DNA from: CAVQJU01 sp963729215
GTDB taxonomy: Bacteria > Acidobacteriota > Vicinamibacteria > Vicinamibacterales > CAVVIG01
Reading direction: 5' to 3'
Assembly: GCA_963729215.1 (NCBI GenBank)
Contig: CAVSND010000024.1
Location: 1-64,000, forward strand
DNA: 64,000 nucleotides
The translations under genes were made by a program, and so were the position numbers. Of this stretch, positions 19,578 to 28,110 are shown in pieces. The notes beneath the pieces were generated by a model. It was not told where the DNA came from, searched no databases, and saw only the letters and a program-made list of their open reading frames with translations. The first letter of the stretch is position 1; every line of letters begins with the position of its first letter.

Positions 19578-19723
19578 ATTCGATCGGTCAGCTCGCGCAA
19601 GTGGGCCAGCTTGTGCGCGCTGATGTCCTTGTTGAGCGAAGCCATCGCCTCGGGGTCGATGGCTCGACTCTGAATCAACGCCGCTGCAATGATGGCCTTG
19701 GCCTGGATCTGGGCGTCAGTCAT
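19544..19723 (-). CDS. Small hypothetical protein, 59 residues
   Basis: Open frame read on the minus strand: ATG at 19723, preceded by ACGGAGCTATC, whose GGAG lies 7 bases before the ATG, and stop at 19544. The product begins MTDAQIQAKAIIAAALIQSR and continues with SLNKDISAHKLAHLRELTDRI. It is predicted helical and amphipathic with no cysteines or membrane segment. I do not recognise it, though small proteins of this layout occur as uncharacterised antitoxin-like or regulatory peptides. It overlaps the malQ 3' end tail to tail. A good ribosome site and a compact frame support it, but it is short. Confidence 0.5.
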   Translation of the reverse strand: MTDAQIQAKAIIAAALIQSRAIDPEAMASLNKDISAHKLAHLRELTDRIYSALSADTAA

Positions 19724-19759
19724 GGATAGCTCCGTGTGAGGGCACGCGTATTCGTCGGC

Positions 19760-20233
19760 TCAGGGCTGTTGAGAGAGCAGCGCGAAGGTTTTCAGCGCGG
19801 CCAGCCATGCAGCGAGCACCACCGCGTGGCGCACGTAGTTGAGGCGCAGCCATCGCGTGGCCGTCGCCACGGCCGCCGGCGAATCCGGCGCGTCCATCAG
19901 CCGGACCATCGTGGGGATGAAGTACGCAAACGTCAACAGCCGGTCCGCCAGCGCCGCAAGCGCGGCGGCCAGCCACCAGGCGCGAACGCCGCCGGAGGCG
20001 TTCCACGCGTAGAACAGGTTTGCGAGGGTGAGCAGCGTGAGGGGCATCGTCGTGACGAACGCCCAGAATCGTCGTCCCGTGTCGTCGCGGCGGGCCGCGG
20101 CGGCATCCCAGCGCATGCCCGAACCCGTCGAGGACGCGATCCAGTTCGGGGCGGTGATCCGGTGCTCGTACAGGCCGGCGCCGAATGCGATCCCGAGATT
20201 GATGACGAACAGCCACAGGACAAGCACAGCCAC
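19760..20233 (-). CDS. Four-helix membrane protein, DUF1772 (anthrone oxygenase)-like
   Basis: 157 residues, intact. Helices are LVLWLFVINLGIAFGAGLYE, WAFVTTMPLTLLTLANLFYA, RAWWLAAALAALADRLLTFA and YVRHAVVLAAWLAALKTFAL. The motif ERITAPNW-like region after helix 1 (YEHRITAPNW), the FIPTMVRLMDAP loop and a closing WLRLNYVRH resemble DUF1772 proteins, which have an N-x-x-R/H signature; some act as cofactor-free oxygenases but most are uncharacterised. GTG at 20233 is the start; a TATAAC-like box lies just upstream on the minus strand. Function unknown. Confidence 0.65.
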   Translation of the reverse strand: MAVLVLWLFVINLGIAFGAGLYEHRITAPNWIASSTGSGMRWDAAAARRDDTGRRFWAFVTTMPLTLLTLANLFYAWNASGGVRAWWLAAALAALADRLLTFAYFIPTMVRLMDAPDSPAAVATATRWLRLNYVRHAVVLAAWLAALKTFALLSQQP

Positions 20234-20278
20234 GTCAGTTCGTTATACCTGATCGCGCCGTGACCCTGACATGCGATC

Positions 20279-20294
20279 AGCATGCACGCATGCT
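20279..20294. promoter_or_regulatory. Perfect inverted repeat, possible operator
   Basis: AGCATGC-AC-GCATGCT: two 7-base arms with a 2-base centre. It lies between the divergent DUF1772-like gene (start 20233) and the PIN-domain gene (start 20342). Short symmetric sites like this are typical operators of toxin-antitoxin promoters, but no antitoxin gene is visible next to it. Confidence 0.35.
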
Positions 20295-20341
20295 TAGCAC
20301 GCCGGCCGCGGTGGTCATCCGGCGAGGATCGCGAGTCCGGC

Positions 20342-20739
20342 GTGATCGTCGTCGATGCCTCGGCCCTGCTCGAATTTCTCCTGCAAACACCGCTTGGTGC
20401 CAGGGTCGAGGCGCGACTATTTCGAGAGCCGGGACGAGTTCCATTCGCCCCATCTGGCGGACGTTGAAGTGACTCAGGGCCTCCGGCGCCTCGTACGGAC
20501 GGGCGAGGTGTCAGCCTGACCGGGCGGCCGACGCGATCGCGGATCTCGCTGACTTCGATCTCCACCGTCACCCCCATCTCGATCTCCTGACTCGCGCGTG
20601 GAAGCTGCGGGAAAACGTCACGGCGTACGGCGCCATGTACGTCGCCCTGGCAGAGGCGCTCGATGCGCCGATCGTCACCTGCGACGCGCCGCTCGCCAAA
20701 GCGCCGGGACACCGGGCGCACATCGAAGTGATTGAGTGA
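20342..20739 (+). CDS. vapC: VapC-like PIN-domain ribonuclease (toxin), frameshifted
   Basis: About 132 residues. The N-terminus VIVVDASALLEFLLQ carries the first PIN acidic residue. After indels the middle reads FHSPHLADVEVTQGLRRLVR with the second acid in LADVEV, and the end reads YGAMYVALAEALDAPIVTCDAPLAKAPG with the third and fourth acids. VapC toxins cleave tRNA or rRNA with Mg2+. GTG at 20342 is the likely start. No antitoxin of usual size (70-90 residues) fits in the 108 bases before it, and downstream is an unrelated convergent gene, so this is an orphan. Indels lie near 20420 and 20515. Confidence 0.75.
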
Positions 20740-20746
20740 GGTGTCT

Positions 20747-21183
20747 CTAGAGGACGAAGCAGAACGTGTTCAGCCGGTAATAGAGTGTCGCGTCGAAACG
20801 ATCCGGCTTCGACCATGGGATAGAGCGGCCGGGAAGCCACGGATATCACCTGGATGGACGGATGCCGCTCCATCCACGCGAGCAACTGCTCCTGTTGCGC
20901 GTCCGTCAGGTCTTGCGGGTCGCGGACGAGCGCGATTTGGCCGTAGCGGCGGTCCGGACCGTCGGCGGGCGACCAGAGCGCGTGGGACCACCGCACCTCG
21001 AGGGAATACTCGCGACAACACGGCGCTGGCCGCCGCATGCGATCCGATCACCAGCGCATGCAGCCGCTCGTGCCTGACGATCGACCAATCGTCGATCGCC
21101 GGCGATTCCTCTCGAATCTCGACGTCGCTGATGGGCGGAAACGTCCGATCGTCGAGGACTGGAGAAAGCTCGGTGGACACCAT
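20747..21183 (-). CDS. Stand-alone fragment of a sigma-54-activator AAA+ domain, copy 1
   Basis: About 145 residues after bridging two indels (near 21010 and 20800). N-terminal part DDWSIVRHERLHALVIGSHA, then GQIALVRDPQDLTDAQQEQLLAWMERH, IQVISVASRPLYPMVEAGSF and the end RRDTLYYRLNTFCFVL. The last blocks match the sensor-I to post-sensor stretch of bacterial enhancer-binding proteins (F-R-x-D-L-Y-Y-R-L-N). The Walker A loop is absent and the Walker B acid pair is altered, so ATPase activity is unlikely. A paralogue lies at 45304. ATG at 21183 is my best start. I infer a partner-binding or regulatory role. Confidence 0.65.
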
Positions 21184-21427
21184 CGGCACAGGTCCTTTTC
21201 CATGTCGGGTCCCCAACGAAGCAGCCACGACTCGGTTGTTGGTGAATTGCTGGAGGTCTGTAATCGCCGCAGCGACGAACGGGAGTATAACCGATATGAC
21301 ACTATGGTGCAAGTGCTGCCGAAAGAGACGTACAAGTCCTTTCTTGGTCGCGGCCCCAAAGGTCAAAAAATCGACTCAAATCGAACATTAGCCTTGCTGA
21401 GCTTCGTTTTTTCGCATACCCTCCGCG

Positions 21428-23401
21428 GTGCCAGTGCTTATTCGAGCGGTGCGTCGGGCGGCGGCGTTCCGGTCAGACTTCGCGGCCCTGCTCTCCTACG
21501 CCGTCATTGCGGTGCTGTATTCGTGGCCACTGCCCACCCGTTTCGATACCGCGTTCCTCGGTTCTCCTGCCGCTGACCTGGGCGCGTACGTCTGGAACCT
21601 CTGGGTGTTCCGCCACGAAATCGTGGTGAGACACAGCTCCCCGTTCTTCACGTCGGCGATCCTCGCGCTGACGCCGCCGCGGCGCCGCTCTCGCTGCAGA
21701 ACTACACCGCGTTTGCCGACGTCCTCGCGCTGCCGCTCATCCCGCGGCTGGGCATCGTCGTCACGTTCAACCTCCTGTCGTTGTTCGCCGTCGTCCTCAG
21801 CGCCTACGCCATGTTCCTGTACGCCCGTGCGCGCACGGGCGATCCGTGGGGCGCATGGATCGGCGGCGCGGCCTTCGGGTTCTCATCGTTCATGATGATT
21901 CGGCAGACCGCGCATTTCAGCCTCGTGCTGGCTGCGCCTCTCCCGATTTTCGGCCTGCTCATGCACCGGATGTCGCGGCGGCCTTCGTATCGCCTGGCGA
22001 TCGCGTCGGGAGGAGTCGTCGCCTGGGCGTTCTTCTGCGACCCGTACTACGCGGTCTACTGTCTGTTGTTCCTTCTCTACATGGTGGGTTACTCGGCCTT
22101 CACGCTCGACTTCCTGCCGCGCAAGTACCGATCGAACTGGCCCGGGACGATCGTCGACCTGGGGCTGTTCACCGTCGGCGGACTGATTGTGGCGATCGCG
22201 CTCTCCGGCGGCCGGACGTTCGTGTTGCGCGGAATCACGGTGAGCGCCACGAGGCTGTACACGCCGATGCTGGTGTTCTCCGTGCTGCTCATCCTTCGGT
22301 GGGCAGTCACGGCGCGGCCGCGCGTGTCCGTCCTTCCCATCAACTGGGCGGCGGCACGCTTCACGATCGTTGGCATGGCCGCGATTCTGGTGGGATTGGC
22401 GCCAATGCTGTCGGCGTTCACTTCGCCACTCGGGTCACCATTGGCGGCAAACCCCGTCCCCATGTGGCGCAGCAGCTCGCCTGGCGTTGACGTTCTCGCG
22501 TATCTGATTCCCAATCCATTCCATCCCTGGGCATCGGCGTCGTGGTTGACGTGGCTGAGCGAACGACCGAACGGAGCGGTTGAAAATGTCGCCAGCCTGC
22601 CGTGGGTGGCGCTGCTCACCGTCGCCTGCGCGTGGTGGATGACGCGCCAGCGTCCTCACAGCGGCTGGATGGCCTTCACCGCGTTCTTCGCCGTGCTGTC
22701 GCTCGGGCCGTTCGTGAAGGTCGGCGGCATCGATACGTATCTGCCGACGCCCTGGGCGCTGCTCCGCTACGTCCCGGTCATCGGCGCCGCTCGCATGCCG
22801 ACTCGTCTCGTGGTGCTGACCTCGCTCGGTGTCTCGATGCTGTTGGCCATGGCCGTGCAGCAGCTTGCGTCAGCGCTCGACCCGTCCTCACGTGGTCTTT
22901 GCCGTGGTCGGGGCACTCTTGCTTTTCGAATTGTGGCCGGCACCGCGGCTGCTGGCCGACGCACGCGTCTCACCGGTTTTTCAGACGATTGCCGACGACC
23001 CTCGTCCGGTGCGCGTCCTGAACCTGCCATTCGGACTGCATGACGGCCTGGGTGGCAAGGGTGGACAGAATTCGATTTCGCAATATCAGCAGACGGTCCA
23101 CGGAAAGCCGCTGGCCGGCGGTTACCTCTCCCGCCTCCCCCGGGTGCGATCAAGCGCTATCAGCGGATGCCGCTCATGGGCGTGCTCCTCGAGCTGAGCG
23201 AAGGACAGCCTGTCGATCCCGCCAGGCTGGATGAGGCAGTGGCGCGAGCGAGAGCACAGACGAAAAGAACTCAACATCGGCTGGATTGTTGTCGATTCAA
23301 GTCGCGCCACGCCTGAGCTCCTGGCTCTGTGTAATCGCGCATTCGATATGCAGCGGATCGCGACCGATGGCGAGTGGGTGATCTACCGCGCGGAGCCATA
23401 G
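21428..23401 (+). CDS. Polytopic membrane protein, glycosyltransferase-C-like, frameshifted
   Basis: About 655 residues with ten or more hydrophobic helices and a soluble C-terminal tail. The start reads AALLSYAVIAVLYSWPLPT, then DLGAYVWNLWVFRHEIV, whose acidic residue in the first external loop is typical of GT-C enzymes. Later parts are AAPLSLQNYTAFADVLAL, WAFFCDPYYAVYCLLFLLY, VIGAARMPTRLVVLTSLGVS, and RVLNLPFGLHDGLGGKGG. This resembles uncharacterised bacterial membrane proteins related to YfhO and lipid-linked sugar transferases. GTG at 21428 is the start. Indels near 21685, 22890, 23140 and 23265. Substrate unknown. Confidence 0.65.
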
Positions 23402-23454
23402 ACGAGCCATCATCTGAGCGGCAGGCCGGTACAGGCGTTGCACCGCCAGAGGAC

Positions 23455-23858
23455 ATGGCCTACAAGGATCCCATCGCCACACGATCTACGGTCGGGGTGA
23501 TCACCCTGCTCTCCCTGCTGGCTGCGGCATGCGGCAGCTCGACCACGCCCACCTCGCCAATCTCACCGACCAATCCGGAGGGCACGAATCCGCCCAATCT
23601 GCTGACTGTCACGATCACGAACGGCCGGTATCGCCAAATCCGGTGATGGTGAAAGCCGGCCAGTCAGTGAACTGGTTGAACTCGGACTCGATCGCCCACA
23701 GCGCCACGGACCCCGGCGTGTTCGATACGGGAAACATCTCGCCCACAAGCGCCCACAGTGACAATGGCGACCAGGTGACGTTCAACAACGCAGGCACGTA
23801 CAACTATCACTGCGCGCTCCACGCGAACGAGAGCGCCACGATCATCGTGACGCAGTGA
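23455..23858 (+). CDS. Cupredoxin (plastocyanin-like) lipoprotein
   Basis: About 134 residues. A lipoprotein signal ends in LLAAACGSS (lipobox LAAAC). A Ser/Thr/Pro linker follows, then a cupredoxin domain: VSPNPVMVKAGQSVNWLNSD and copper ligands H in IAHSATD and C and H in YNYHCALHANE. The usual axial Met after the second His is missing (the sequence continues ESATIIV), as in some cupredoxins with altered redox potential. One indel near 23630. ATG at 23455. Probably a periplasmic electron carrier. A second cupredoxin with the Met lies at 57938. Confidence 0.8.
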
Positions 23859-23874
23859 TCGAAACGCGGACGTG

Positions 23875-24363
23875 ATGCGCTACCTCACGGCGCTGCAGAT
23901 TCCTCTGCCGAAGACCTTTCGCGCGTCGGCGGAATTCGCGTTGAACTATCACCTGCGGAAGGAATTCCTTGGCGAGGAACCCAGCATCCAGCGGGTTGCG
24001 CCGCTAATCGAAGAAGCCCGGGCGGTCAACGTGTCGCTCGACATCCCAACGCTCGAATACGCGCTGCGCAACCGCCTCGAGCAGATGGCCGAACGGCTCT
24101 CGGATTCCCCGGCCGACGCCTCGTTGTGGCCCCCGTTCAGGGCCGCCGTGGAGCTCGCGCGTGCCCTGCCTTTCCCGATAAACCTCTGGCACGTCCAGAA
24201 CCTCTTCTACGAGCAGCTGCGGGTTCTCGCTCGCAAGTCGCGCGGCGGGATGCGCCAGACGCCGGAAGCCATTGTGGCCGGCGATCTTGCGCAGCTGGGC
24301 GAAACGCTGCTCTTCACGCCCCGGGCGCTGGACGTTCTCCTCCATCCCGCTCCGGCCGACTGA
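23875..24363 (+). CDS. DUF3536-like C-terminal fragment, stand-alone
   Basis: 162 residues, intact. It begins MRYLTALQIPLPKTFRASAE and continues FALNYHLRKEFLGEEP, then LDIPTLEYALRNRLEQMAERL and ARALPFPINLWHVQNLFYEQ. The opening resembles the DUF3536 domain found at the C-terminus of some large GH57-type polysaccharide enzymes, but the catalytic part is absent here. It could be a remnant or an independent helical protein. Start ATG 23875 (GTG at 23872 possible), 16 bases after the cupredoxin stop. No signal peptide. Confidence 0.5.
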   Translation: MRYLTALQIPLPKTFRASAEFALNYHLRKEFLGEEPSIQRVAPLIEEARAVNVSLDIPTLEYALRNRLEQMAERLSDSPADASLWPPFRAAVELARALPFPINLWHVQNLFYEQLRVLARKSRGGMRQTPEAIVAGDLAQLGETLLFTPRALDVLLHPAPAD

Positions 24364-24374
24364 CGATCATCGTC

Positions 24375-25738
24375 ATGAGGGCCGCGTGCCTGCTGTCCTG
24401 GTCGCTCTCCGTGCTGCTGATCACAGGCGGCGCGACCATGGCGATGGCACAGGACGATCTGGATACGTCGCCTGTCGAAACGACGATGTTTCCGCACCCG
24501 GGCGAGAGTCGCTGGTGGTTATCCGGGCAGGTGAATCTCATCTCGCAGGCGCACGGCCAATTCATGTCGCCGTATCAAGGCGACAACAGTTTGCGGCCGG
24601 AGCCGGAGCATGCGCTCTCGTCGCTGTGGACGATCTACGCCGGCGTCAAGCTGCCGGGCCACACGGAAGTGCTCCTGGACATCGAGAGCGCCGGGGGCCG
24701 CGGCCTGAGCGACGCCCTCGGCCTCGCCGGATTCACCAACCTCGACGTCGTCAGGAACCCGACGCTCGGCTCGGCGCCCTACATCGCGCGCGCGATGGTG
24801 CACGACGACATTCCTCAGCCAGGAGATGGTCGCCGTCACGCCGAACCGCCTTCCGTTGGCCGCGCATGTCCCCCGCGCCGGCTCGAGATGCGCGTCGGCA
24901 AGCTGGGCATGGCCGATTTCTTCGACGTCAACGCGGTCGGCAGCGACAGCCATCTCCAGTTCACGAACTGGACGGTCGACAACAACGGCGCGTACGACTA
25001 CGCGGCCGACACCCGCGGGTACACCTACGCCGCCATCGTCGAGTACGACACGCCGACATGGGCGCTGCGGTTCGGCGAGGCGCTGATGCCGACAGTCGCC
25101 AACGGGATCGACATGGACTGAACATCAGCCCGCGCGCGCGCCGAGAATCTCGAGCTCGAGTTACGCCCGGTGACAGGACTGGCCGTCAGGCTGCTCGGCT
25201 ATGTGAACCACGCGAACATGGGCAACTACGACGAGGCGATCTAACGCCTTTCTCGACGGTCGTGATCCGACGCCCGATGTCACCGCTCATCGGCAGCACA
25301 GGGTCGGATGAAGACGGGGTTCGGCCTCAATGTCGAGTACACGTTTCCCGAGACTCGTGCGCCTGTTCGCGCGCGCCGGCTGGAATGAGGGACACAACGA
25401 ATCGTTTGCCTATACCGAAGTCAACGACAGCGCCAGGCCGGAGGCGATCTCAGCGGCGCATGGTGGCACCGATCGCAGGATCGGGTCGGCGTAGCCGTCG
25501 TCTCAAATGGTCTGTCCGCGCCGCATCGCGACTATCTCGCCCTGGGCGGCCTGGGATTCCTCCTCGGCGACGGCACACTGCGTTACGGGCGCGAAGAAAT
25601 CATCGAGACGTACTACACCGCGCATCTCTGGCGGGGTGTCTCGGCGTCCGGTGGTCTGCAGTTCATCGACCATCCAGGCTACAACCGGGACCGGGGCCGG
25701 TCCTGGTGGGGATAATCCGATTGCACGTGGACTTCTGA
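24375..25738 (+). CDS. Carbohydrate-selective porin (OprB-like) outer membrane protein, frameshifted
   Basis: About 450 residues. Signal peptide LLSWSLSVLLITGGATMAMAQ, then WWLSGQVNLISQAHGQFMSP, SSLWTIYAGVKLPGHTEVLLDIE in part, and RVGKLGMADFFDVNAVGSDS, the last typical of OprB/carbohydrate porin family barrels. Later strands are GYTYAAIVEYDTPTWALRFG and a terminal GLQFIDHPGYNRDRGPVL ending in HVDF, with a terminal Phe as expected for an outer membrane barrel. Indels occur near 24820, 24880, 25120, 25240, 25310, 25385, 25440 and 25705. Likely takes up oligosaccharides or other polar solutes. Confidence 0.75.
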
Positions 25739-25824
25739 ACTCCAGTTTCACACGGCTGTTGCGCCAGTGTGATAAAGGTGAACCCCGGCTTCAAGATGCA
25801 CACTTCACCAGCAAGGAGGCGCCA

Positions 25825-26335
25825 ATGAAGTTGACTGAGATGCTACTCGCCGAACTGGACCGTGAAACCCCGCGGTCGCGCCGTGCGCTCGAAGAAGTGC
25901 CGGCCGGGAAGTACGACTGGAAACCGCACGACAAGTCCATGGATTTTCGGCTACCTGGCTCAGCTGGTCGCGACGATGCCGTCGTGGATGGCGATGGGGA
26001 TCACAAAGAACGAACTCGACGTGGCCCCGGCCAGCGGCTCGGCCATGTCGAATGAGAAGCTGGAAACGAGCGAGGCGCTCGTCAAGGCGCTGGACAAGAG
26101 CGCCGGCGAGGCCCGCGCGGCGCTCCAGGGCACGACCGACGAGTTCCTGATGACGCCGTGGAAGCTGCTCGCGCGTGGGCAGGTTGTTCAGGAGACGCCG
26201 CGCTGGGTGATGATCCAGGACACGCTCAACCACTGGGCGCATCACCGCGGCCAGATGGCGGTGTATCTGCGGCTGCTCGGCGCAAAGGTGCCGTCGATTT
26301 ACGGACCGTCGGCCGACGACAAGCAGTTCCGGTAA
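25825..26335 (+). CDS. DinB-family protein
   Basis: About 169 residues. DinB four-helix fold: start KLTEMLLAELDRETPRSRRA, then KYDWKPHDKSMDF, and the C-terminal metal-site helix TLNHWAHHRGQMAVYLRLLG followed by AKVPSIYGPSADD. Family members use three His to bind a divalent metal and act as thiol-dependent transferases or DNA-damage-inducible proteins of unknown reaction. ATG at 25825 follows AGCAAGGAGGCGCCA, a strong ribosome site. One indel near 25950. The stop abuts the stop of the convergent aldo/keto reductase. Confidence 0.85.
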
Positions 26336-27277
26336 TCAACCGGCGACCTCCTGCTGCGACGGGAAGCCGTGCTGCTTGCGGCCGACCTCGCCCTCGTGCT
26401 CAGCCGTCGTCTTGTACAACTCGAATCGCCCGTCCTCCACACTGCCGGCCAGGGTTCGTTCGTAGGCCTTCCGCTCCATCACGCTCATCGCCGTGAATCC
26501 TCGCGCGATACGCAGGTTCTGACGCAGCACCTTGATCGAATCGATGCCCGACACCGTCGTGCACACCGGCAGGCTCATGGCGTAGCGAAGCGCGTCGTCC
26601 ACACGTGCGGCCTTCTTCCTGATGACGCGGCCGTCGCCGCCCAGACTTTTCATGCCGATCGCGGCGATATTCCGGCGTGCCAGCTCGGGCAGCACGCGCG
26701 ACTGAAAGCTCCGGAACCCGGCATCGAAGCCGTTGAGCGGCAACTGGCAGGCGTCGAAGGGGAAATCGGACGACAGCATCCGCAGGTGAATGTCCGGATC
26801 CTTGTGCCCGGTGAAGCCGAGGTACCTGACCTTGCCCTGAGCCTTCGCCTGTTCGAGCGCCTCGGCGACGCCGCCGCGCGCGAAGTGACGGACCGGATCG
26901 TTGTGGTACACGCATTCATGAATCTGCCAGAGGTCGAGGTGATCGGTGCGCAGCCGGCGCAGCGACTGCTCGAGCTGGCGCATGGCGACCCGGGCGTCGC
27001 GGCCGTGCGTGCAGACCTTCGTCATCAGGAACACCGAATCCCTCCGGTCCTTGATCGCGCGCCCCATCCGCTCCTCGCTCTCGCCGTCGTGGTACTCCCA
27101 GGCGTTGTCCAGGAAATTGATCCCGGCGCCGATCGCCTCGTGAACGATCCGCACCGCTTCGGCAGAGGTCTTGACCTTCCCGAGGTGATAGCCGCCGAGG
27201 CCGATGATCGAGATCTGGTCGGAATGGCGCCCGAACGGGCGGCGGGAGATGAGTTCGTCACTCGATTGAATGTGCAT
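26336..27277 (-). CDS. Aldo/keto reductase
   Basis: 313 residues from ATG 27277, intact. NADPH-dependent carbonyl reductase fold. The catalytic tetrad is visible: D in INFLDNAWEYH, Y in the same motif, K in VFLMTKVCTH and H in LWQIHECVYH. The C-terminal NADP-binding strands include TTVSGIDSIKVLRQNLRIA. The ending EGEVGRKQHGFPSQQEVAG is Gln/Glu-rich and lacks a family signature. An upstream extension to 27412 is open but unlike the family. Substrate unknown. Single gene, convergent with dinB. Confidence 0.9.
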   Translation of the reverse strand: MHIQSSDELISRRPFGRHSDQISIIGLGGYHLGKVKTSAEAVRIVHEAIGAGINFLDNAWEYHDGESEERMGRAIKDRRDSVFLMTKVCTHGRDARVAMRQLEQSLRRLRTDHLDLWQIHECVYHNDPVRHFARGGVAEALEQAKAQGKVRYLGFTGHKDPDIHLRMLSSDFPFDACQLPLNGFDAGFRSFQSRVLPELARRNIAAIGMKSLGGDGRVIRKKAARVDDALRYAMSLPVCTTVSGIDSIKVLRQNLRIARGFTAMSVMERKAYERTLAGSVEDGRFELYKTTAEHEGEVGRKQHGFPSQQEVAG

Positions 27278-27441
27278 GTCGTGATCCGTTACAGGCCGGA
27301 AGCCACGGAGGCCTCGACAGTGGCGCGGAGGGCCGTTTCCAACTCGGGATGCAAGGCAAAGTCCAGCCAACGGCATCGTGGCCGGACGGGTTGCACATCG
27401 ATCGCCGAACAAGCGGCTCCATGAAACCCGACCAGGAAGAT

Positions 27442-28086
27442 CTACCCGCCGCCGGACTTCACCCAGGCCGCGATGCGCCGGAGATCGGCGACGAACTGCT
27501 CGTAGGCATGCGCGCGGCTGGCTTCGTCAGCGCTCCGAAGAATGGACGATGGGTGAACGGTCACGGTCACGAGGGGAGCCAGCGTTGACGCCAGTTTCCT
27601 GCCGCGGTCCTTCGTCACACGAACCGACGGCCCGAGCAGCGCGCCGGCGGCGGTCGCGCCGAGCGCGACGAGCGCGGCCGGGCGAACCGCTTCGATTTCC
27701 ATGTCGAGCCAGAGGCGGCACGCCATGACTTCCTCGTGGTTGGGGCGCTCGTGCAGGCGGCGTTTGCCTTGCCGCCGCCATTTGAAGTGCTTGACGGCAT
27801 TCGTCAGATACACGCTGGCCATCTCGATGCCCGCCTCGCCGAGCGCCCGGCGGAGCAGCTGGCCGGCCGGGCCGACGAACGGCTCCCCCTGCCGGTCTTC
27901 CACGTCGCCCGGCTGTTCGCCGACGAACATCAGCGGCCCGATCGCGGATCCCGAGCCGAATACGGTCTGCGTGGCGTGTTCCCACAACGGGCAGCGGCGG
28001 CAGCCCTCCGCCTCGACTCTGATCCGCGCGAGCGGACCGGACGATTTCTTCTTCTTTGCGGGCTTCGACTTCGACTTCGACTTCAT
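27442..28086 (-). CDS. udgX: Uracil-DNA glycosylase, UdgX type
   Basis: 214 residues. Removes uracil from DNA; UdgX enzymes end covalently bound to the abasic site through a His in a KRRIH loop. Visible: Lys-rich N-terminus, Cys29 and Cys32 (CRRC), motif 1 GEQPGDVED (56-64), TNAVKHFKW (95-103), the loop KRRLH (108-112, so Ile replaced by Leu, His112 retained), Cys123 and HPSSILR. Only three Cys are present for the 4Fe-4S cluster; His100 sits where family-4 enzymes have the third Cys, so it may be a ligand (inference). ATG at 28086, or GTG 28089. Divergent from the DUF72 gene. Confidence 0.85.
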   Translation of the reverse strand: MKSKSKSKPAKKKKSSGPLARIRVEAEGCRRCPLWEHATQTVFGSGSAIGPLMFVGEQPGDVEDRQGEPFVGPAGQLLRRALGEAGIEMASVYLTNAVKHFKWRRQGKRRLHERPNHEEVMACRLWLDMEIEAVRPAALVALGATAAGALLGPSVRVTKDRGRKLASTLAPLVTVTVHPSSILRSADEASRAHAYEQFVADLRRIAAWVKSGGG

Positions 28087-28110
28087 CACTTCCCGTTCCC
28101 GGCTGGTGCA

